This document shows, piece by piece, positions 29,940-38,856 of a DNA stretch of 64,000 nt (position 1 is the stretch's first letter; each line of letters starts with the position of its first letter). The notes below the pieces were generated by a model. That model worked only from the letters and a program-made list of their open reading frames with translations. It had not been told where the DNA came from and did no database searches. Source of the stretch: Micromonospora pattaloongensis. Its GTDB lineage: Bacteria; Actinomycetota; Actinomycetes; Mycobacteriales; Micromonosporaceae. Where the stretch lies: NCBI RefSeq assembly GCF_900107255.1, contig NZ_FNPH01000010.1, positions 62,001 through 126,000 on the forward strand, written 5' to 3'. Made by a program: the position numbers and the translations under genes.

Positions 29940-31121
29940 TCAACGCCGCTTCGCGCCGCCCGGTCGGTTGCCACCACCCGGACGGCCGCCGCGCGCCCCG
30001 GCGGACCGCTTGCCCGCCGGGCGGGCACCGACCTTCGGCGCCGCGCCCGTGAGCGCGGTGGCCTCGGCCTCGGCCGGCGCGGCGGTCTGAGCGGCCGACC
30101 GGGTCGGGCTCTTGGCCACGTCCCGGCCGGTCGCGCCGGACGCGCGCCGCGCCTGCACCCGCCTGTTGTGGGCCTGGATCCGCGGCTCGTAGTCCTTGAG
30201 CGTGGCCAGCACCGGGGTCGCGAAGAAGATCGAGGAGAAGACCGCGATCCCCATACCGACGAAGAGCACCAGACCGAGGTCCTTCAGCGTGCCCGCCCCG
30301 AGCAGGCCGGCACCGATGAAGAGCAGACCACCGACGGGCAGCAGCGCGACGAGACCGGTGTTAATCGACCGCATCAGGGTCTGGTTCACCGCGAGGTTGG
30401 CCGCCTCGCTGTAGGTCTGCACGCTGCCGGCCGTGATGCCCCGGGTGTTCTCCTGCACCTTGTCGAAGACCACGACCACGTCGTACAGCGCCCAACCCAG
30501 GATGGTCAGGAAGCCGACGATCGTGGACGGGGTGACCTCGAAGCCGATCAGCGAGTAGACGCCGGCGGTGAGGATGAGGTCGAGGATCAGCGACGAGACC
30601 GCGGCGAGCGCCATCCGCCACTCGAAGCGCAGGATCAGGTAGACCATCACCAGCGCGACGAAGACCACCAGACCGAGCACACCGCGCTCGGTCGCCTGGC
30701 CACCCCAGGCCGCACTCACCTGATTGCTGCTGATGTCGGCCGCCGGGATGCCGAACTCGTCGGCCACCTTCTGCTGGACCTGCGTCGCCTCCGGGCCGCT
30801 CAGCTCCGTCGTCCGCAGCAGGTACGTGGCGTTGCCGACCTGCTGCGCGGAGACGACATGCCCCTCGCTCTCGCCGGGCAGCGCGCCGATCGCGGCGTTG
30901 ACGGCGTCCTCGGCCTGTTGCATCGTGCCGACGCTGACCGGGACCTGGAACTCGTTGCCGCCCTTGAACTCGATGCCGAGGCTGAAGCCGCGGAACGCGA
31001 AGCTCAGGATCGCGACCAGGACCAGCCCGGCCGCGACGGCAAACCAGGTCTTGCGGCGGCCGACGACGTTGAGGCCGGCTTCACCGCGGTAGAGACGGGT
31101 GGCGAGACCGCTGCGGGCCAT
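29940..31121 (-). CDS. secF: Protein translocase subunit SecF
   Basis: 393 residues. Partner of SecD in the membrane complex that uses the proton gradient to complete protein export. First membrane helix about 25-43 (TWFAVAAGLVLVAILSFAF), a periplasmic-side domain with GIEFKGGNEFQV, then five helices including WALYDVVVVFDKVQENTRG. A basic Pro/Ala-rich tail of about 80 residues ends GGRPGGGNRPGGAKRR, longer than in E. coli. ATG 31121 has GGAGG six bases upstream and begins one base after the secD stop (TGAGATG). Confidence 0.95.
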   Translation of the reverse strand: MARSGLATRLYRGEAGLNVVGRRKTWFAVAAGLVLVAILSFAFRGFSLGIEFKGGNEFQVPVSVGTMQQAEDAVNAAIGALPGESEGHVVSAQQVGNATYLLRTTELSGPEATQVQQKVADEFGIPAADISSNQVSAAWGGQATERGVLGLVVFVALVMVYLILRFEWRMALAAVSSLILDLILTAGVYSLIGFEVTPSTIVGFLTILGWALYDVVVVFDKVQENTRGITAGSVQTYSEAANLAVNQTLMRSINTGLVALLPVGGLLFIGAGLLGAGTLKDLGLVLFVGMGIAVFSSIFFATPVLATLKDYEPRIQAHNRRVQARRASGATGRDVAKSPTRSAAQTAAPAEAEATALTGAAPKVGARPAGKRSAGARGGRPGGGNRPGGAKRR

Positions 31122-31122
31122 C

Positions 31123-32997
31123 TCAGGCCTCCTTCGCGCGGGGGTTGCGGGACGTCGCCGGGGCGGCGTCCTCATGACGGTGCTCCAGGACCCGGCCGAG
31201 GCCGCTCACCCGGGGCGACAGGAAGGCGCGGGTACGGGCGAACATCGTCATGATCGGGTGCCGGAAGAGGAAGACCACCACCAGGTCGAGCACGGTCGCC
31301 AGGCCCAGCGCGAACGCGAAGCCCTGCACGGTGCCGACCGAGACGATGTAGAGCACGACGGCCGCCAGCAGCGACACCGCGTTCGCCGAAATGATCGTCC
31401 GGCGGGCCCGGACCCAGGCACGCGGGACGGCGCTGCGCGGGCTGCGCCCCTCCCGGATCTCGTCCTTGAGCCGCTCGAAATAGATGACGAACGAGTCGGC
31501 CGCGACGCCCAGCGAGACGATGAACCCGGCGATGCCGGCGAGCGTCAGGGTGAAGCCGATCTGCCGGCCGAGCACCACCAGGGCGCCGAAGACCAGCAGG
31601 CCGGAGAGGATCAGGCTGAGGAAGATGACCGAGCCGAGCAGGCGGTAGTAGAAGAACGCGTAGATCGCCACCAGCAGCATGCCGATCGCGGCCGCCAGCA
31701 GACCGGCCTTGAGGGACTCGATGCCGAGCGTGGCGGAGACGTTCTGCGCCTCGGCCTGGTGGAAGGTGAGCGGCAGCGCGCCGAACCGCAGGTTGCTGGC
31801 CAGTTCGTTGGCGTCCTTGCTGGTGAACTGGCCGGTGATCTGGGAGTCGCCGGTCAGCACGCCCTGGATCTCCGGCGAGGAGATGATCGTGTTGTCGAGC
31901 ACGACCGCGACCCGGCACTTGCCGTCCTGGCCGAGCGCGCTCTGGTCACACGCGCCGCCCTCGTTGTTGAAGGCCTCGCGGGTGAGGTTGGTCCACTTCT
32001 TCTGGCCGTCGCCGGTGAACTGCAGGCTCACCACCCACTGCCCGGTGGTCTGGTCGATCACGGCGCTCGCGCCGCTGACGTCGGTGCCGAGCACCTTGCC
32101 CTGGTCGAGCAGGTTCTTGGTCGGGCCCTCACAGGCGACCACCTGCTGCTGCGGGTCGCGGATCGACCCGGCCTGCCGCTTGTCCAGCTGCTCGCAGGTG
32201 ATCGTGGGGACGTTGAACTGCATCGCGGGCGTGAGCACCCGGACCTCGTCCGCCGAGAGCGTGCCGAACGGCTTGAGCTTCTCGGCCAGCGCCGGGTCCT
32301 GCGCGACGTTCGCCGGCGCCTGCAGGCCGCTCGCGGCGGTCCACGCGGCCTCGCCGACCTTCTTCCGGACGGCCTCGCGCTGCTGCTCGACCGTCTGGTT
32401 GTCCGGCGCGGCGACCTGGCTCGGCGTCGCGGCCGGCGTGCCCGACGCGCTCGGGGTCGGCGTCGGGGCCGGCGCCATGCCGCCCTGGCCGCCCGCGCTC
32501 GGCGTCGCGGCCGGGCTGGCCGCGCCGCTCGGGGTCGGCGCCGCGCCCGACCCGCTCGGGGCGGGGCTCGGGGCCGCGGTCGGCGCCGCGGCGGCGGGGC
32601 CGCCGTCGGTCACCTTGAGCACCTTGCGGAACCGCAGCTCGGCCGCGTTACCGACCTCGCTCAGATCGCGGTTCTGCCCCGGCAGGGAGATGACGATGTT
32701 GCGGTTGCCCTCGGTCACCACCTCGGCCTCGGACACGCCCAGCCCGTTGACCCGGTTCTCGATGATCTCGCGCGCCCGCTCCAGCGACGCGGCCGGCGGC
32801 GCGTTACCGCCCTCGGTGCTCGCCTCCAGCGTCACCCGGGTGCCGCCGACGAGGTCCAGGCCCAGCTTGGGGTGGAGTCGATCCTTCCAGCTGCCGCTGG
32901 CGCCGGCGAAGAAGACCAAGAGGTAGAGGACGGCGAAGATGAGCCCGAGTACGGCGAGTTGCCGCCCGGGCCGCATCTGTCCCTGAGGTGGTGCCAC
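31123..32997 (-). CDS. secD: Protein translocase subunit SecD
   Basis: 624 residues. Helix 1 at about 12-32, then the large extracytoplasmic region with HPKLGLDLVGGTRVTLEA, and five C-terminal helices including VSLGVAADSFVIYFERLKDE. A Pro/Ala/Ser/Thr-rich insertion of about 70 residues (around 105-175) interrupts the first periplasmic subdomain; such linkers occur in actinobacterial SecD. The C-terminal half follows the family. GTG 32997 has a weak GGGAGACAGGA sequence upstream. Between yajC and secF in the usual order. Confidence 0.95.
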   Translation of the reverse strand: MAPPQGQMRPGRQLAVLGLIFAVLYLLVFFAGASGSWKDRLHPKLGLDLVGGTRVTLEASTEGGNAPPAASLERAREIIENRVNGLGVSEAEVVTEGNRNIVISLPGQNRDLSEVGNAAELRFRKVLKVTDGGPAAAAPTAAPSPAPSGSGAAPTPSGAASPAATPSAGGQGGMAPAPTPTPSASGTPAATPSQVAAPDNQTVEQQREAVRKKVGEAAWTAASGLQAPANVAQDPALAEKLKPFGTLSADEVRVLTPAMQFNVPTITCEQLDKRQAGSIRDPQQQVVACEGPTKNLLDQGKVLGTDVSGASAVIDQTTGQWVVSLQFTGDGQKKWTNLTREAFNNEGGACDQSALGQDGKCRVAVVLDNTIISSPEIQGVLTGDSQITGQFTSKDANELASNLRFGALPLTFHQAEAQNVSATLGIESLKAGLLAAAIGMLLVAIYAFFYYRLLGSVIFLSLILSGLLVFGALVVLGRQIGFTLTLAGIAGFIVSLGVAADSFVIYFERLKDEIREGRSPRSAVPRAWVRARRTIISANAVSLLAAVVLYIVSVGTVQGFAFALGLATVLDLVVVFLFRHPIMTMFARTRAFLSPRVSGLGRVLEHRHEDAAPATSRNPRAKEA

Positions 32998-33157
32998 GGC
33001 TGTCCTGTCTCCCTGCGCGGTTCGGCCGCCACGCTGCGGCGGCGGGTGGGGCGCCGGCGCGCCGGCCGGCGACGTGCGCGCCGGCCGGCATCAGATCACA
33101 CCGGCACGGTTATCCATTATCTTCGATGAGGTGCCGTTCGGGTCGCCCCGATCCGGG

Positions 33158-33499
33158 TCACTCCTTGGCTTCGAGCTCGGCCTCGTCCGCGACCGGCTCG
33201 GCGCGCTCCGCCTTGCTGACGACCCGGGCGACCGCCGGGCGGGCGTACCGGGTCTGGACGCCGGGAGCCACCTCGAGCACGACGGTCTCGTCGTCGACGC
33301 TCGCGACCGTGCCGTAGAGGCCGCCGATCGTGACCACCTCGTCGCCGGGGCCGATCGACGCCTGCATCTGCTCGGCTTCGCGGCGCCGCTTCTGCTGCGG
33401 GCGGATCATCATGAAGTACATGACGGCGAAGAGCAGACCGATCATGAGGATCGGCATGAAGCTGCCCGCTCCGCCGCCCTCTGGTGCTGCGTAAAGCAC
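33158..33499 (-). CDS. yajC: Preprotein translocase accessory subunit YajC
   Basis: 113 residues. A single N-terminal membrane helix (FMPILMIGLLFAVMYFMMIRP, given by ends at about residues 14-34) then RPQQKRRREAEQMQ, the family hallmark, and a small beta domain (GDEVVTIGGLYGTVASVD). The acidic C-terminal tail is AEPVADEAELEAKE. I chose GTG 33499 (GGAAGG nine bases upstream; protein starts VLYAAPEGG like relatives); an ATG at 33517 with GGAGG only three bases away is the alternative. First gene of the yajC-secD-secF group. Confidence 0.92.
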   Translation of the reverse strand: MLYAAPEGGGAGSFMPILMIGLLFAVMYFMMIRPQQKRRREAEQMQASIGPGDEVVTIGGLYGTVASVDDETVVLEVAPGVQTRYARPAVARVVSKAERAEPVADEAELEAKE

Positions 33500-33644
33500 G
33501 GTTAGTGACCTTCCCATTGGCCTCCGACCGGCTACGACGCCGGAGCGGAGGCAGGATTTGACATCCTGTGCGGACCGCGGCGAGTCTAATCGGTACGCCT
33601 GGGAACGCCGAATGCGGCGCAGATCACGTTCGGATCACGGATGG

Positions 33645-34703
33645 TTAGGTCTCCGCGGAGAACAGATCCGGGGTCGCCGGGGGCGCCGCGCCGAATGTCC
33701 CGGTTGGCGGCGTACGTCCGAGATGGTGCCAGGCGGCCTCGGTGGCGACCCGGCCGCGCGGCGTGCGCGCCAGCAGCCCGGCCCGCACCAGGAACGGCTC
33801 GCAGACCTCCTCGACGGTGTCGGGCTGCTCCCCGACCGCCACCGCCAGCGTCGACAGCCCGACCGGGCCGCCGCGGAACGAATCCACCAGCGCCGTCAGC
33901 ACCGCCCGGTCCAGCCGGTCCAGACCCCGCTCGTCGACGTCGTAGACGGCCAGCGCCGCCCGCGCGTTTTCCCGGTTGACCACCCCGTCGGCGCGGACCT
34001 CGGCGAAGTCCCGCACCCGGCGCAGCAGCCGGTTCGCGATCCGGGGCGTGCCCCGCGACCGTCCGGCGACCTCCGTGGCGCCGTCGTCGGTGATCGGCAC
34101 CCCGAGAATCCGCGCCGAGCGGTGCAGCAGCGTCTCCAGGTCGGCGGGGCTGTAGAAGTCAAGGTGCGCGACGAAGCCGAACCGGTCGCGCATCGGACCG
34201 GTCAGCAGCCCGGAGCGGGTGGTGGCGCCGACCAGGGTGAACGGCTCCACGTCGAGCGGGATCGCGGTCGCCCCCGGCCCCTTGCCGACCACCACGTCGA
34301 CCCGGAAGTCCTCCATCGCGCTGTAGAGCAGCTCCTCGGCCGGCTTCGCGATCCGGTGGATCTCGTCGATGAAGAGCACATCGCCCTCCGCGAGGCTGGT
34401 CAGGATCGCGGCCAGGTCGCCGGAGCGCTCGATCGCCGGGCCGCTCGTGACCCGGATGGACGAGCCGAGCTCCGCCGCGACGATGTTCGCCAACGTCGTC
34501 TTACCCAGGCCCGGAGGCCCGGAGAGCAGGATGTGGTCCGGCGGGGCGCCCCGACCCATCGCGCCGCGCAGCAGCAGATCGAGCTGGTCGCGCACCCGGT
34601 GCTGCGCGATGAACTCGGCCAACCGCTTCGGCCGGACGCTGACCTCCGCGTCCCGCTCCGCGTCGCTGGCGTACGCCGAGACAAGCCCCTCATGCTCGCT
34701 CAT
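33645..34703 (-). CDS. ruvB: Holliday junction branch migration helicase RuvB
   Basis: 352 residues. AAA+ motor of the RuvAB complex. Walker [16 protein letters not shown] near 65, Walker [10 protein letters not shown] near 115, sensor 1 [12 protein letters not shown] near 160, arginine finger region [13 protein letters not shown] and the C-terminal winged helix ([17 protein letters not shown] onwards). ATG 34703 overlaps the ruvA stop by four bases (ATGA). Standard length and complete. Confidence 0.97.
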   Translation of the reverse strand: MSEHEGLVSAYASDAERDAEVSVRPKRLAEFIAQHRVRDQLDLLLRGAMGRGAPPDHILLSGPPGLGKTTLANIVAAELGSSIRVTSGPAIERSGDLAAILTSLAEGDVLFIDEIHRIAKPAEELLYSAMEDFRVDVVVGKGPGATAIPLDVEPFTLVGATTRSGLLTGPMRDRFGFVAHLDFYSPADLETLLHRSARILGVPITDDGATEVAGRSRGTPRIANRLLRRVRDFAEVRADGVVNRENARAALAVYDVDERGLDRLDRAVLTALVDSFRGGPVGLSTLAVAVGEQPDTVEEVCEPFLVRAGLLARTPRGRVATEAAWHHLGRTPPTGTFGAAPPATPDLFSAET

Positions 34704-35302
34704 CGGGTCTTGCCCAGCAGCCGGATCGCGTGCTTGAGCAGCACCGGAACCGGCGGTGTCACGCCGTCGACCGTCTCGGCCACCGCCGCCACCGCCTGGT
34801 CGGCCTGGGCGGCGCTCCAGCCGAGCCCGATCAGCGCCTGGCGCACCTGGTCGTGCCAGGCGCCCGGGAGCACCCCGGCCGCGCCGTCCGACCCGACCGC
34901 GACCGGGCCGATCTTGTCGCGCAGCTCCAGCACCAGCCGTTCCGCGCCCTTCTTGCCGATGCCCGGCACCCGGGTCAGCGTCGCGGTGTCGCCGCCGGCG
35001 ATCGCCGCGCGCACCGCGTCCGGGGTGAGCACCGCCAGCACCGCCTGGGCCAGCCGCGGCCCCACCCCGCTCGCGGTCTGCAGCAGCTCGAACAGCTGCT
35101 TCTCGTCGTCGTCGGCGAAGCCGTACAGCGTCAGCGAGTCCTCCCGGACCACCAGGCTGGTGGCGAGCCGCGCCGGCGCGCCCGGCCGCAGGTTCGCCAG
35201 CGTCCCCGGCGCGCACTGCACGGCCAGGCCGACCCCGCCGACCTCGATGACGGCGCCGTCGGGCGAGACGGCGGCGACGACACCGGACACACTCGCGATC
35301 AT
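34700..35302 (-). CDS. ruvA: Holliday junction DNA helicase subunit RuvA
   Basis: 200 residues. Binds four-way junctions and loads RuvB. OB-fold ([38 protein letters not shown]), tandem helix-hairpin-helix ([13 protein letters not shown] and [19 protein letters not shown]) and the C-terminal RuvB-binding domain ([17 protein letters not shown]). GGAGGAG precedes ATG 35302, which overlaps the ruvC stop by four bases. Complete. Confidence 0.97.
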   Translation of the reverse strand: MIASVSGVVAAVSPDGAVIEVGGVGLAVQCAPGTLANLRPGAPARLATSLVVREDSLTLYGFADDDEKQLFELLQTASGVGPRLAQAVLAVLTPDAVRAAIAGGDTATLTRVPGIGKKGAERLVLELRDKIGPVAVGSDGAAGVLPGAWHDQVRQALIGLGWSAAQADQAVAAVAETVDGVTPPVPVLLKHAIRLLGKTR

Positions 35303-35862
35303 CTCGCTCCTCCTCGTCGGACGGCGTGGCCCCGGCGCGGCGGCGCCCCGCGCCGGGCGGCCGCCTCGGCCGCGGCCAGCCGGGCCCGCGTCCCGCCCCG
35401 CCAGATGTGGCAGATGGCCAGCGCCAGCGCGTCGGCGGCGTCCGCCGGCTTCGGCGGGGCGTCCAGTCCCAGCAGCCGGGTCACCATCGAGGTGACCTGG
35501 GCCTTGTCGGCCTGGCCGGAGCCGGTCACCGCCGCCTTGACCTCGCTCGGCGTGTACGTCTGCACCGGCAGCCCGGCGCGCGCGCCGGCGAGCACCGCCA
35601 CGCCGCTGGCCTGCGCGGTGCCCATCACGGTCCGGACGTTGTGCTGGGCGAAGACCCGCTCCACCGCGACGCTCTGCGGGCGGTGCTCGGCGACGAGGTC
35701 GGTCAGCGACCGGTCCAGGTGCAGCAGCCGCAGCGGCAGCTCGTCGTCGGGGTCGGTGTAGATGACGTAGTACGCGACCAGCGTGCACGGCCGGCCGGGG
35801 ACCCCCTCGACCACGCCGACGCCGCACCGGGTCAGCCCGGGGTCGACACCGAGGACGCGCAC
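35299..35862 (-). CDS. ruvC: Crossover junction endodeoxyribonuclease RuvC
   Basis: 187 residues. Resolves Holliday junctions with RuvAB. N-terminus [19 protein letters not shown] holds the first catalytic Asp; [11 protein letters not shown] and [12 protein letters not shown] hold the others. GTG 35862 has GGGGAGGGG upstream, which decides it over longer in-frame starts. A TAGGGT -10-like box at about 45 bases upstream may start the ruvCAB transcript. In other actinomycetes yebC is the next gene upstream; here a 6.6 kb block intervenes. Confidence 0.95.
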   Translation of the reverse strand: MRVLGVDPGLTRCGVGVVEGVPGRPCTLVAYYVIYTDPDDELPLRLLHLDRSLTDLVAEHRPQSVAVERVFAQHNVRTVMGTAQASGVAVLAGARAGLPVQTYTPSEVKAAVTGSGQADKAQVTSMVTRLLGLDAPPKPADAADALALAICHIWRGGTRARLAAAEAAARRGAPPRRGHAVRRGGAR

Positions 35863-36025
35863 GTCCGCCCCCTCCCCTGCCGCCAGCAGTACGTGTGTTC
35901 GACACCCTAGCCTGGCCGCCGGCGCGGGCCGCCGTCGACACGCCCTCGACGCGCGCGACCCCGGCCACACAGATCCGGACCGCAGTATGTGCCCGCGCCC
36001 CATGTGCTGCCGGCCCGATGGCTCG

Positions 36026-36031
36026 TAGCTT
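36026..36031 (+). promoter_or_regulatory. Possible -10 box for leaderless hydroxybutyrate dehydrogenase gene
   Basis: TAGCTT, eight bases before ATG 36040; no Shine-Dalgarno follows it. Confidence 0.4.
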
Positions 36032-36039
36032 CATGCGCC

Positions 36040-36822
36040 ATGACGGCACAATCCGGGACGGTCCCCCACGTGGTAGCGCTGGACCTCGCGGGACGCACCG
36101 CACTGGTCACCGGGGGCGGCAGCGGCATCGGCCGGGCGTGCGCGCTGCGGCTGGCGGCCGCCGGGGCCACGGTGGTCGTCGTGGACCGCGACCTCGGGGC
36201 GGCGCAGCGGGTCGCGGACGAGACCGGCGGCCGGGCCGTCGGCGTCGACCTGGCCGAGCCGGGCGCCGTCGAGCGGCTCGACGCCGGGGTCGACGTCGTG
36301 GTGAACAACGCCGGGCTGCAGCACGTGGCGCCGGTGCCGGAGTTCCCCGCCGAGCGGTTCGCCTACATCCAGAAGGTGATGGTCGAGGCGCCGTTCCTGA
36401 TCATCCGGCGCGCGCTGCCGCACATGTACGCGCGCGGCTGGGGCCGCGTCGTCAACATCTCCTCCGTGCACGGGCTGCGCGCCTCGGCGTACAAGTCGGC
36501 GTACGTGGCGGCCAAGCACGCCCTGGAGGGGCTCTCCAAGGTGGTCGCGCTGGAGGGCGCCGCGCACGGGGTCACCGCCAACTGCATCAACCCGGCGTAC
36601 GTGCGCACCCCGCTCGTCGAGGGGCAGATCGCGGCCCAGGCCGCGAGCCACGGCATCCCGGAGAGCGAGGTCGTGGAGAAGATCATGCTGGCCCGGGCGG
36701 CGATCAAGCGGCTCATCGAGCCCGCCGAGGTGGCCGAGCTGATGGCGTACCTCTGCTCGCCGGCGGCGGCGTTCATCACCGGGACCTCGATCGCCGTCGA
36801 CGGCGGCTGGACCGCCAACTGA
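36040..36822 (+). CDS. 3-hydroxybutyrate dehydrogenase (SDR)
   Basis: 260 residues. Oxidises 3-hydroxybutyrate to acetoacetate with NAD, opening its use as carbon source or PHB breakdown product. Cofactor motif TGGGSGIG (about 24-31), NNAG (about 88), catalytic Ser in [11 protein letters not shown] (about 140) and YVAAK (about 160), plus the long helix [20 protein letters not shown] typical of the D-3-hydroxybutyrate dehydrogenase family rather than acetoacetyl-CoA reductase. The next gene, a GAF/PucR-type regulator, starts 14 bases after the stop, so it may control this gene. ATG 36040 is preferred over upstream in-frame starts. Confidence 0.88.
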   Translation: MTAQSGTVPHVVALDLAGRTALVTGGGSGIGRACALRLAAAGATVVVVDRDLGAAQRVADETGGRAVGVDLAEPGAVERLDAGVDVVVNNAGLQHVAPVPEFPAERFAYIQKVMVEAPFLIIRRALPHMYARGWGRVVNISSVHGLRASAYKSAYVAAKHALEGLSKVVALEGAAHGVTANCINPAYVRTPLVEGQIAAQAASHGIPESEVVEKIMLARAAIKRLIEPAEVAELMAYLCSPAAAFITGTSIAVDGGWTAN

Positions 36823-36836
36823 GCCCGTCGCGCAGA

Positions 36837-38759
36837 ATGAGCGACGTGTCCGCACCGGTGGAGTTCCTGGAGCTGCTGGCGCGCGAGGCGGCCGCGGTGG
36901 AGTTCGAAGGACCGCTGGTCGCCGCGCGGGCCGCCGGGGCGTCCCCGGAGCGGCTGGGCGAGCTGGAGTCGGCGAAGCTGGTGGCGCTGCGGGTGCGCGC
37001 GCTGCTGGAGCGGCGTCGCCGGCGCGAGGTGGAGCTCTCCGGCCTGTACGACACCGCCAGCGACCTGGCCGGACTCCGCGACGTCGACGCCGTGCTGCGG
37101 GCGATCGTGCACCGCGCCCGGCACCTGCTCGGCACCGATGTCGCCTACATGACGCTCAACGACGAGGCGCGCGGCGACACGTACATGCGGGTGACCGACG
37201 GGTCGATCTCGGGGCGGTTCCAGCGGCTGCGGCTGCCGATGGGCGCCGGGTTGGGTGGGCTGGTCGCGCAGACCGGCACCCCGTACGCCACCGCCAACTA
37301 CCCGGAGGACCTGCGCTTCCGGCACACCGGCGAGATCGACGCGGGCGTCACCGAGGAGGGGCTCGTCGCGATCCTCGGGGTGCCGCTGCGGCTCGGGTCG
37401 ACGGTGATCGGCGTGCTCTTCGCGGCGAACCGCTCGGCCCGGCCGTTCGCGCCGGAGGAGGTGGCGCTGCTGGTGTCGCTCGCCGCGCACGCCGCGGTCG
37501 CGCTGGACACCGCGCGGCTGCTGGCCGAGACGCGGGCCGCGTTGGCCGAGCTCTCCGCGGCGAACGGCACCATCCAGGCGCACAGCGCCTCGGTGGAGCG
37601 CGCCGCGGCCGCGCACGACCGGATGACCTCGCTGGTGCTGCGTGGTGGCGGCGTGGAGGACGTCGCCGCGGCCGTGACCGAGGTCCTCGGCGGGGCGCTG
37701 CTGGCGCTGGACGCCGACGGCCGGCGGCTGGCGCGGGTCGGCGAGATCGACGAGCCGGACCGTTCGGCGATGGTGGAGGCGGTCGCGGCGTCGCGGGCCG
37801 AGGGGCACAGCGTGCGCCGCGGTTCCCTCTGGTACGCCGCGGTGGTCGCCGGCGCGGAGAACCTGGGAGCGCTGGTGCTGCGCCCGACGCACGAGCTGGT
37901 CGACGCCGACCAGCGGATCCTGGAGCGCGCCGCGTTGGTGACCGCGCTGCTGCTGCTCTTCCGGCGCACCGTCGCCGAGGCGGAGGGCCGGGTCCGGGGC
38001 GAGCTGCTCGACGACCTGATCGCCCGGCCGGTGCGCGACGTCGAGGCGCTGCGCGGCCGGGCGCGCCGGCTCGGGGTGGACCTGGACGCGCCGCACGTGC
38101 TGGTCGCGGTCGGCGACGATGCCGGGTCCGGCACGGGCGCGGCGCGGCAGCGGGTGGCGTCCTGGGCGACCACGTACGCCGGGACCCGTGGCGGGCTGGC
38201 CGCGGCGCGCGACGGGCGGGTGGTGCTGATGCTGCCGGGCAGGGACGCCGGGGGCGCCGCGCGGGCGGTGGCGCGCGACCTGGGGCGGCTGCTCGGCCGG
38301 CCGGTGACCGCGGGGGCGGCCGGCCCGTCGTCCGGGCCGGCGTCGCTGGCGGAGGCGTTCCGGGAGGCGGACCGCTGCCTGACCGCGCTGGCCGCGTTGG
38401 GCCGGCAGGGTCAGGGGGCGAGCAGCGCCGAGCTGGGCTTCGTGGGGCTGCTGCTGGGGGCGGTCGGCGAGGCCGGCGACCGGGACGTGGCGCGGTTCCT
38501 CGACGAGACGGTCGGGGCGGTGGTCGACTACGACGCTCGCCGGGGCACGGCGCTGGTCAAGACGCTGGAGACGTACTTCGGGGTGGGTGGGAGCCTGGCG
38601 CGCGCCGCGGAGCTGCTGCACGTGCACGTGAACACGGTGACCCAGCGGCTGGACCGGGTGGGGCAGCTGATCGGCCCCGACTGGCAGCGCCCGGAACGGG
38701 CGCTGGAGGTTCAGCTCGCCCTCCGCCTGCACCGCCTCCGCACCCCCACCACCGGCTGA
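36837..38759 (+). CDS. GAF-domain, PucR-type helix-turn-helix regulator
   Basis: 640 residues. Helical N-terminus (1-75), GAF sensor domain (about 80-235; LGTDVAYMTLNDEARGDTY, LGVPLRLGSTVIGVLFAAN), a second poorly defined GAF/PAS-like region (about 260-370), and the C-terminal GGDEF-like plus PucR-type HTH (TLETYFGVGGSLARAAELL, LHVHVNTVTQRLDRV, about 575-620). Such proteins sense small metabolites and control nearby catabolic genes. Its placement right after the dehydrogenase suggests it regulates hydroxybutyrate use. Start ATG 36837 has no strong Shine-Dalgarno; coupling to the preceding gene is likely. Confidence 0.87.
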   Translation: MSDVSAPVEFLELLAREAAAVEFEGPLVAARAAGASPERLGELESAKLVALRVRALLERRRRREVELSGLYDTASDLAGLRDVDAVLRAIVHRARHLLGTDVAYMTLNDEARGDTYMRVTDGSISGRFQRLRLPMGAGLGGLVAQTGTPYATANYPEDLRFRHTGEIDAGVTEEGLVAILGVPLRLGSTVIGVLFAANRSARPFAPEEVALLVSLAAHAAVALDTARLLAETRAALAELSAANGTIQAHSASVERAAAAHDRMTSLVLRGGGVEDVAAAVTEVLGGALLALDADGRRLARVGEIDEPDRSAMVEAVAASRAEGHSVRRGSLWYAAVVAGAENLGALVLRPTHELVDADQRILERAALVTALLLLFRRTVAEAEGRVRGELLDDLIARPVRDVEALRGRARRLGVDLDAPHVLVAVGDDAGSGTGAARQRVASWATTYAGTRGGLAAARDGRVVLMLPGRDAGGAARAVARDLGRLLGRPVTAGAAGPSSGPASLAEAFREADRCLTALAALGRQGQGASSAELGFVGLLLGAVGEAGDRDVARFLDETVGAVVDYDARRGTALVKTLETYFGVGGSLARAAELLHVHVNTVTQRLDRVGQLIGPDWQRPERALEVQLALRLHRLRTPTTG

Positions 38760-38782
38760 CCGCCTTCCCGCCCATCCGGGTC

Positions 38783-38838
38783 GATCAAGGGGCCGGCAGC
38801 GGCCGACGGTGTCGACGGCGCTGCCGGCCCCTTTGATC
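38783..38838. repeat. Dispersed GATCAAGGGG palindromic element, copy 2
   Basis: Arms 38783-38800 (GATCAAGGGGCCGGCAGC) and 38820-38838 pair over 18 bases with one bulged A. It lies between convergent genes like copy 1 at 19643-19699. Confidence 0.88.
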
Positions 38839-38856
38839 AGCGCGGGGGGCGCGGGG

